Shown in pieces: positions 31,983 to 36,646 of a stretch of DNA of 36,646 bases (position 1 is the first letter of the stretch; each line of letters begins with the position of its first letter). The position numbers were made by a program, and so were the translations under genes. The DNA is from JBBSDV01 sp038240335 (GTDB lineage Bacteria; Chloroflexota; Dehalococcoidia; DSTF01; JACRBR01). Location of the stretch: contig JBBSDV010000006.1 of NCBI GenBank assembly GCA_038240335.1, forward strand, positions 1 through 36,646, written 5' to 3'. The notes below the pieces were generated by a model. The model was not told where the DNA came from. It searched no databases and saw only the letters and a program-made list of their open reading frames with translations.

Positions 31983-32006
31983 TCTGGATGTTGGAAGTTG
32001 GACAGC
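31983..32006. repeat. Heptamers directly after nucleotidyltransferase stop
   Basis: TCTGGAT, GTTGGAA and GTTGGAC follow the TGA without a gap. Confidence 0.75.
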
Positions 32007-32023
32007 TTGCGTCGGCACAAATA

Positions 32024-32040
32024 ACAGCCTGCGGTGCTGT
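32024..32040. terminator. Small hairpin in convergent gap
   Basis: ACAGC pairs with GCTGT around a 7-nt loop between two convergent genes. Weak evidence for a terminator. Confidence 0.2.
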
Positions 32041-32189
32041 CATCTTCGCCCGGACGCGCAAGTGCGACAACCGCTATTGAGGCCCGCGCCGAATCCTTTT
32101 ACCCGCCGCCCCACAAGAGCCCCTCGCCCCTCGCGGGACAGTGGAGGCCAAAGGCAGAGGTGAGTGCCTGATGCGACAGATGCCCGCGT

Positions 32190-32231
32190 TGAGTTCTCAC
32201 TTCTCACGTCCCGCTTCCCGCTTCTCAAGCG
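32190..32231. repeat. Heptamer array after the ABC permease stop
   Basis: TGAGTTC, TCACTTC, TCACGTC, then CCGCTTC twice and TCAAGCG in exact register, four bases from the permease stop codon. Confidence 0.85.
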
Positions 32232-32234
32232 CAC

Positions 32235-33161
32235 CTAGCGCGCCTTGCCAGTGGAGCCGCGGAGGCGCGGGTCGAGGACGTCCCGGAGCGTGTCGCCGAG
32301 GAGGTTGAAGGCGAGGACGACGAGGCTGATCGCCAGGCCGGGGAAGATCACCAGCCACGGGTACGTGCTGCCGGAGCCGACCCCGATGCTCAGGTCGGCG
32401 CCCCAACTCGGCTCGCCGGGACGCACGCCGAGGCCAAGAAAGCTCAGCGCCGATTCGAGCAAAACGGCGACGGCGAAGACGCTGCTGAGGCCGACGAGGA
32501 TGAACGGCATGATGTTCGGCAGCATGTGCCGCCAGAGGATCCGGTACTCGCTCGCGCCGGTCGAGCGAGCGGCGGCGATGTACTCCTTGTTCTTCTCGAC
32601 GATTGCGACGACGCGGAGGATGCGCGAGCCGCTAAACAGCGCGCCGATCGCGACGACGAACTCGACCGTACGCAATCCCGGGCCAAAGGCGGCGATGAAT
32701 GTCAGGAGGAGAAACAGCTGCGGAAACGCCGTCCATGCCTCGCTGGAGCGCTGGATCAGGTAGTCGATCCAGCGGCCAAAGTAGCCCGAGACGACGCCAA
32801 GGAAGGTGCCGGGGAAGAAGCCGATGACGAGCACGATCGCCCCGAACTTGAGGTCGATCCGGGCGCCCGCCAACACGCGACTGAAGAGATCCTGCCCGAA
32901 CTTCGTGGTGCCGAAGAGGTGCGACCCGCTGGGGCTGAGGTACTGCGACGGCGCATCGAGATCGGTCGGGCTGTAGGGCGCAATGTAGGGCCCGAACAGC
33001 CCCAGGACGGTGAAGCCGACGACGATCAACAACGCGACCGCGCCGACCGGATTTTCGGCGGCCAGCTTCCGCAGCTTCTGGTGCCAGCGCTTGTCTTCGG
33101 GAAGCTCCCACGCCTCGCCGGCGGCGAGCCGTGTGGCGCCGCGATCCGCAATGGTCGCCAT
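32235..33161 (-). CDS. ABC importer permease, DppC/OppC type
   Basis: A 308-residue inner-membrane permease with about six helices. The N-terminal segment ENPVGAVALLIVVGFTVLGLFGPYIAPYSP is the typical DppC opening, and SRILRVVAIVEKNKEYIAAARSTGASEYRILWRHMLPNI carries the EAA loop that contacts the ATPase. It imports peptides, nickel or similar substrates with its partner permease; its start overlaps the stop of that gene by one base (TAATG). No ATPase gene follows. Confidence 0.93.
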   Translation of the reverse strand: MATIADRGATRLAAGEAWELPEDKRWHQKLRKLAAENPVGAVALLIVVGFTVLGLFGPYIAPYSPTDLDAPSQYLSPSGSHLFGTTKFGQDLFSRVLAGARIDLKFGAIVLVIGFFPGTFLGVVSGYFGRWIDYLIQRSSEAWTAFPQLFLLLTFIAAFGPGLRTVEFVVAIGALFSGSRILRVVAIVEKNKEYIAAARSTGASEYRILWRHMLPNIMPFILVGLSSVFAVAVLLESALSFLGLGVRPGEPSWGADLSIGVGSGSTYPWLVIFPGLAISLVVLAFNLLGDTLRDVLDPRLRGSTGKAR

Positions 33162-34156
33162 TAGCTGTACTTCACTCGCGGGTCAGCCCACGCGTACGAG
33201 AGGTCGACGATGAGGTTTACCAGCACGACCACGGCGGCCGTATAGATCGCCAGGAACTGGATCACCGGCAGGTCGCGGCTGAAGGTCGATGTGAAGAAGA
33301 AGAGCCCGTTGCCGCGGATGCTGAGGATCTTCTCGGCGATGACGGAGCCGCCAAAGACGGCGATAAAGGCACTGCCGACGGCCGTCAGGATCGGCGTCGC
33401 GGCGTTGCGCAGCGCGTGCGTGAGGACGACGGTGCGCTGCTGGAGGCCCTTCGCTTTGGCGGTGCGCACATAGTCGCTGCGCAGCACCTCGAGCATCGTC
33501 GTCCGCACGAGCCGCATCAGCCCGGATGAGCCGCCGATGCCGAGGATGATCGACGCCGGCAAGAAGACACGGAGGTTACGCGCCGGATCCTCCCATAACG
33601 GCACGTAGCCACCAGACGGCATCGCGTAGTTCCATAAATACGAGGGGATGATGATCAGCAGCGTCAGCAGGAAGAACTCGGGAATCGATGTCCCCAGCAC
33701 GGCGAAGATGCGGACGATGTAGTCGATCAATGAGTTCCGGTACATCGCCGAGAGAATGCCGAACGAGACGCCGATAAAGACGCTGAACGCGAGGCTCATC
33801 GCCACGAGCTCGAAGCTCGGCCAGAAGCCGCGCTTCCACACCGTGAGTACGCTCTCCTCGTTGGTGTAGGTCTTGCCGAAGTCGAGGCGCACCGCGTCGA
33901 GCAGCCAGTCGGAGTACTGGCTATGGGCGTGCAGCTGAACGAGAGTCGATCCGCCGAACGACACGGGAAAAATCGGATCGTTGAGTCCGTAGCGGTCGCG
34001 AATCTTGACCTTCTGTTCGGCCGTCGCGTTGCTGCCGCCGATCACGTCGGCGATGTCGCCGGTCGGCAGCACACGCAGCAGCACGAAGGTAAAGATCGAG
34101 ACGGCGATGAGGATGATCGGCAAAAACGACAGGCGGCGTAGCGCGTAACGAGCCAT
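33161..34156 (-). CDS. ABC importer permease, DppB/OppB type
   Basis: A 331-residue permease. The N-terminus RYALRRLSFLPIILIAVSIFTFVLLRVLPTGD is characteristic of DppB, and LRSDYVRTAKAKGLQQRTVVLTHALRNA holds the EAA loop. An extended periplasmic segment (about 35-100) follows the first helix, somewhat longer than in E. coli DppB. It lies 54 bp after the binding-protein gene and overlaps the second permease by one base, so the three form one operon. Confidence 0.93.
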   Translation of the reverse strand: MARYALRRLSFLPIILIAVSIFTFVLLRVLPTGDIADVIGGSNATAEQKVKIRDRYGLNDPIFPVSFGGSTLVQLHAHSQYSDWLLDAVRLDFGKTYTNEESVLTVWKRGFWPSFELVAMSLAFSVFIGVSFGILSAMYRNSLIDYIVRIFAVLGTSIPEFFLLTLLIIIPSYLWNYAMPSGGYVPLWEDPARNLRVFLPASIILGIGGSSGLMRLVRTTMLEVLRSDYVRTAKAKGLQQRTVVLTHALRNAATPILTAVGSAFIAVFGGSVIAEKILSIRGNGLFFFTSTFSRDLPVIQFLAIYTAAVVVLVNLIVDLSYAWADPRVKYS

Positions 34157-34210
34157 CAGCGCGTGCTTTCCATTGTGCCGCGTGGCGCCCCGGCGGGGAT
34201 CATCATCGCG

Positions 34211-35944
34211 TTATGCCTTCTTGTCGAGCCAGTTCGTCCGGTTGAAGAGGCCGTACGAGCCGCGGCCCGTCACAGCGCCCTTGATGTAACTGTACCGGCC
34301 CCCGTACCCGATCTCCGAGAACAGATTGATCATCGGCGAGGTCTTGGCCATGATCACGCGCTGTGCCTCCTTGACCTTCTCGATGCGTGCCGTCTCATCC
34401 AGCTCGCCGGCGGCGGCCAGCACAGCCTTGTCGACGTCGGCATCCTGATACTGCATGAAGTTCTTGCGGTCGCCCTTGCCGCCGAGGTAGAAGCGCAGCG
34501 GCAGGTCGGGATCCTCGTACGGCAGGTGGAGAAACGCCGTCATGTGGAAGTTGCTCTGTCCCAGCGACTGGCTAAACCACTTCACCAGATCTTCCGGCAC
34601 AAGCTTGGTCTGGACGCCGCCCCGCTTGAGCTGTTGCTGGAGGATCTGAGAGATCTGCGCGTCACCGGGCCGCACCGAGTGCTTGAACTCGATCACCTGG
34701 TTGTAGTCGAAGCCAGCAGCATCGAGCATCTTCTTCGCGTCGGCGATGTCGTGCCGGAAATATTCCTGCAGGTCCGGGTCGTCCTCGGAGAGGGCGTACT
34801 TCTTGTGCGCCGGCGGCATCGGGCCGCACTTGCGGGCGCTTCCTTCCGCGAGCAGAAGAATCGCCTCGTCGCGATCGATTAGCAGGTTGATCGCCTTCCG
34901 AACACGCTCGTCAGTGAACGGCGGCTCGTACTGCAGCATTAACGTGTAGTAGTCTCGGGAAAGGTCGCTGCCGACCACGATCTTGTCGCCGAGCGCCTGC
35001 TTCGTGTCCTCGGCTTCGGTCTTGTTCGTGAATCCGTACGTGTCGATCTCACCGGCCTTGAACGCGGCGAGGGCGGCCACGTCGTCGGTGATCAGCTTGT
35101 TGTTGATGCCGTCCAAAAACGGCTGCCCGGCGATTGACTTCGTGCCCGCGAACTGGCGGAAGTTCTGGAACTTCCGCAGTTGGATGTTGGCGCCGTTGTC
35201 GTGGCTCTGCAGCACCCACTGGCCCGACCCGATCGCGTCGCTCTGGAGGATGTCGTCGCGGTGCAGGATCTCTTCTGGCAGGATCGAACTTGTGATCGGC
35301 GATCCGGCGTTCGATGACGTGAACACCCACGCCCACGGCTGATTCTGCGTGATCTTGATCGTGTGGTCGTCGATGGCGACGATGTCGTCCATGACGTTGT
35401 GGAGCCAGTCGTAGCCAATGCCGATTTCTTCGCGGAACCGCTTGAAGCTTGCCGCGATGTCCTGTGCCTTCACCTTGCGGCCGCTGACGGGCGCCTTGTC
35501 GTGGAAGACCGCATCGCCGATCGTTACGGTGAGGTTCAGCGGATCGGGCTGTTCGTATTTCGTCGCCAGGAACAGCTGGACCTCGCCGGTATCCGTCGGC
35601 ACGTACCACATGTGATCGAAGGTGGTGAAGCCGAGGTACAGGCCCTGCGCCAGGGCGAAAATGCTCGGTCCGAACGGCTTCATGCTCGGCAGCGCCGTGC
35701 CCTGCCGGACGTTGAGAATGCCACCGGGCTTACCCGGCCCGTCCTGCGAGCCGTCGGTCGCGGGCGGCGATGTCGGCGCGCTCGAGGGATTGCTGCCGTT
35801 GCTGGGTTTGTTGCTGCTGCTCGAGCAGCCGACGAGCGCGATGGCGCTGAGCGCGGCCGTCCCGGTCGCCGCGCCGGCCAGCACGTTGCGGCGCGAGACA
35901 CGTTTCGACTGCCAGTACCGAAGCCCTGAATCGTTCTCCGCCAT
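34211..35944 (-). CDS. Substrate-binding lipoprotein of ABC importer (SBP family 5), Tat exported
   Basis: A 577-residue extracytoplasmic binding protein for peptides or related ligands. The N-terminus has a twin-arginine motif SRRNVLA (Arg18-Arg19), a hydrophobic stretch and a lipobox ALVGC with Cys40, then a Ser/Pro/Gly-rich linker, so it is exported folded and anchored by lipid. FKRFREEIGIGYDWLHNVMDD and FTDERVRKAINLLIDRDEAI are typical of family 5. A promoter-like TTGACA/CAGAAT pair lies 66-94 bp upstream. The ligand is not known. Confidence 0.92.
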   Translation of the reverse strand: MAENDSGLRYWQSKRVSRRNVLAGAATGTAALSAIALVGCSSSSNKPSNGSNPSSAPTSPPATDGSQDGPGKPGGILNVRQGTALPSMKPFGPSIFALAQGLYLGFTTFDHMWYVPTDTGEVQLFLATKYEQPDPLNLTVTIGDAVFHDKAPVSGRKVKAQDIAASFKRFREEIGIGYDWLHNVMDDIVAIDDHTIKITQNQPWAWVFTSSNAGSPITSSILPEEILHRDDILQSDAIGSGQWVLQSHDNGANIQLRKFQNFRQFAGTKSIAGQPFLDGINNKLITDDVAALAAFKAGEIDTYGFTNKTEAEDTKQALGDKIVVGSDLSRDYYTLMLQYEPPFTDERVRKAINLLIDRDEAILLLAEGSARKCGPMPPAHKKYALSEDDPDLQEYFRHDIADAKKMLDAAGFDYNQVIEFKHSVRPGDAQISQILQQQLKRGGVQTKLVPEDLVKWFSQSLGQSNFHMTAFLHLPYEDPDLPLRFYLGGKGDRKNFMQYQDADVDKAVLAAAGELDETARIEKVKEAQRVIMAKTSPMINLFSEIGYGGRYSYIKGAVTGRGSYGLFNRTNWLDKKA

Positions 35945-36009
35945 CGACCCGCCTCCTGTGCATATGGAGCAACTAGCGCCCCAGGATAGAGCTTCGCTGA
36001 ATGTGGTTC

Positions 36010-36038
36010 ATTCTGCTGATCGCATCTGCCCCTGTCAA
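36010..36038 (-). promoter_or_regulatory. Sigma-70-like promoter for the ABC importer operon
   Basis: On the minus strand TTGACA (36033-36038) and CAGAAT (36010-36015) are separated by 17 bp. It points to the binding-protein gene with a 5' leader of about 60 nt. Confidence 0.55.
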
Positions 36039-36113
36039 CAGTACGACTCTAGTAGCCGAATGGTTGCAGAGGGCAGGTGGACGTCAGAAGCGGTGCGCGA
36101 GCGATCGACTTCT

Positions 36114-36410
36114 CTAGTGATGCGCGTCCTGCGCCGCGCGAGCCGCATCGGCATCGTACTTCGTCAGTCCGAGCCGCCGCCGCACAAGATATGCGGACGT
36201 GCCGGCGACGACAACGACACCGATGACGATACCGAGCACAATGAGTTGTACGACCACGCGCGAATCGTCGTTGTCGTCGACGGCAGGCTTTACCTGCCGC
36301 GCGACGATCGCGGTGGGATGCTGCGCCGGCACGGAGGCGGCGCTCGCCGCGCGCGCGGTCGCGAGCAACAGCGTCGCCGCCACCAAGGCCACCATCGCAA
36401 CACGTCGCAT
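36114..36410 (-). CDS. Small secreted or membrane protein, unknown
   Basis: A 98-residue protein from the ATG at 36408-36410, which has GGGGAG five bases upstream; a longer frame to 36434 is possible. It has an N-terminal signal-like helix ending in ASA, an outer segment with DDNDDS, one transmembrane helix (about 53-74, VVVQLIVLGIVIGVVVVAGT), an RRR stop-transfer and a short cytosolic tail. No family recognised. It lies upstream of the importer operon, 169 bp away. Confidence 0.65.
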   Translation of the reverse strand: MRRVAMVALVAATLLLATARAASAASVPAQHPTAIVARQVKPAVDDNDDSRVVVQLIVLGIVIGVVVVAGTSAYLVRRRLGLTKYDADAARAAQDAHH

Positions 36411-36511
36411 CGTCACTCCCCGCACGCCACGCACTCCCTCGACGCCGCTTGGCGCGTGCGCAATCCTAGCACGGTCGCTTCGGCGCCGGAAGCCGCGAAC
36501 GCGCTTTGTTG

Positions 36512-36560
36512 GTGAGCAGTGATTCTGTCAGTCCTTAAGTGAGCAGCGATTCTGTCAGTC
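36512..36560. repeat. Two direct 22-bp repeats upstream of transposase start
   Basis: Copies at 36512-36533 and 36539-36560 begin GTGAGCAG and end TGTCAGTC, differing at one base, 27 bp apart start to start. The second ends exactly at the following ATG. Confidence 0.8.
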
Positions 36561-36646
36561 ATGAAAGACAGGATCATCTTGAGCGAGAAGGAACAGCAGC
36601 GGGGCCGGGTATTGGGGTGGTTGGTGGCGCGCCGAGTGACGGCGGA
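36561..36646 (+). mobile_element. Left end of an IS, partial transposase (ISNCY-like)
   Basis: An ATG at 36561 opens a frame that runs off the window: MKDRIILSEKEQQRGRVLGW then LVARRVTA. The opening resembles helix-turn-helix transposases of the ISNCY group (MKDxIxLSxKE followed by a variable helix). Only 28 residues are visible, so the family is a guess. The direct repeats just upstream are likely terminal transposase-binding sites. Confidence 0.5.

Noticed and set aside
32083..32170. Palindromic C/T-rich repeat element
   Set aside because: Only loosely repetitive (CCCCTCG twice); no clear stem, so not listed as a feature.

Overview
The window looks like a chromosomal segment of a high-GC, F420-using bacterium, most likely a member of the Chloroflexota. 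This is inferred from the gene mix (F420 genes, family III CoA-transferases, CysM/CysO of the mycobacterial type, a Rrf2 regulator of the CymR type, a Tat-type lipoprotein) and not from a marker gene. Coding density is high. Genes sit in short co-directional runs on both strands, many with 1-17 nt overlaps. The right edge enters what looks like an insertion sequence; the left edge cuts purM. I saw no rRNA, tRNA or CRISPR array. || Layout. 1-2144 (minus): purF then purM, two steps of purine synthesis. 2430-4350 (minus): an alpha/beta hydrolase and a putative LpxL-like acyltransferase. 4624-10330 (plus): leucyl aminopeptidase, an LhgO-like FAD oxidase and two different family III CoA-transferases. 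10331-10790: a long non-coding stretch with strong nested hairpins, followed by a tiny membrane protein. 11140-13609 (minus): hotdog thioesterase and methyltransferase overlapping by 4 nt, then YchF. 13755-17857: YdjC-like deacetylase, RimI, a zinc ribbon, a bPH2 membrane protein and an SDR. 17943-18120: an integrase relic. 18161-22663 (minus): a cysteine/sulfur-carrier locus. 22969-25695 (plus): a large M1 aminopeptidase. 25976-28364 (minus): cofE, npdG and an SDR. 28648-31982 (plus): four overlapping genes (GT39-like transferase, small membrane protein, LegB-like dehydratase, sugar nucleotidyltransferase). 32235-35944 (minus): a peptide/nickel-type ABC importer lacking its ATPases. Then a small secreted or membrane protein and an IS-like left end. 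|| The most interesting biology is the locus at 18161-22663. Reading along the minus strand it encodes CymR, CysK (11-nt overlap), a ubiquitin-like carrier fused to its own E1 enzyme, CysO and CysM. CysM and CysO strongly resemble the Mycobacterium tuberculosis pair that makes cysteine from O-phosphoserine and a protein-bound thiocarboxylate. CymR next to CysK matches the CymR-CysK regulatory complex of Firmicutes. The set therefore joins a classical O-acetylserine route, a carrier-protein route and a cysteine-responsive repressor in one locus. The Mec-type protease of the mycobacterial operon is not in the window. || The second striking property is a family of degenerate 7-bp tandem repeats (for example TTTGTAG/TTCGTCG, CAGTTCA, GCTTCCA/ACATCCA, CCGCTTC). 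They fill many of the intergenic gaps, begin right at stop codons, reach the start codon of cysM, and in places have become coding sequence.
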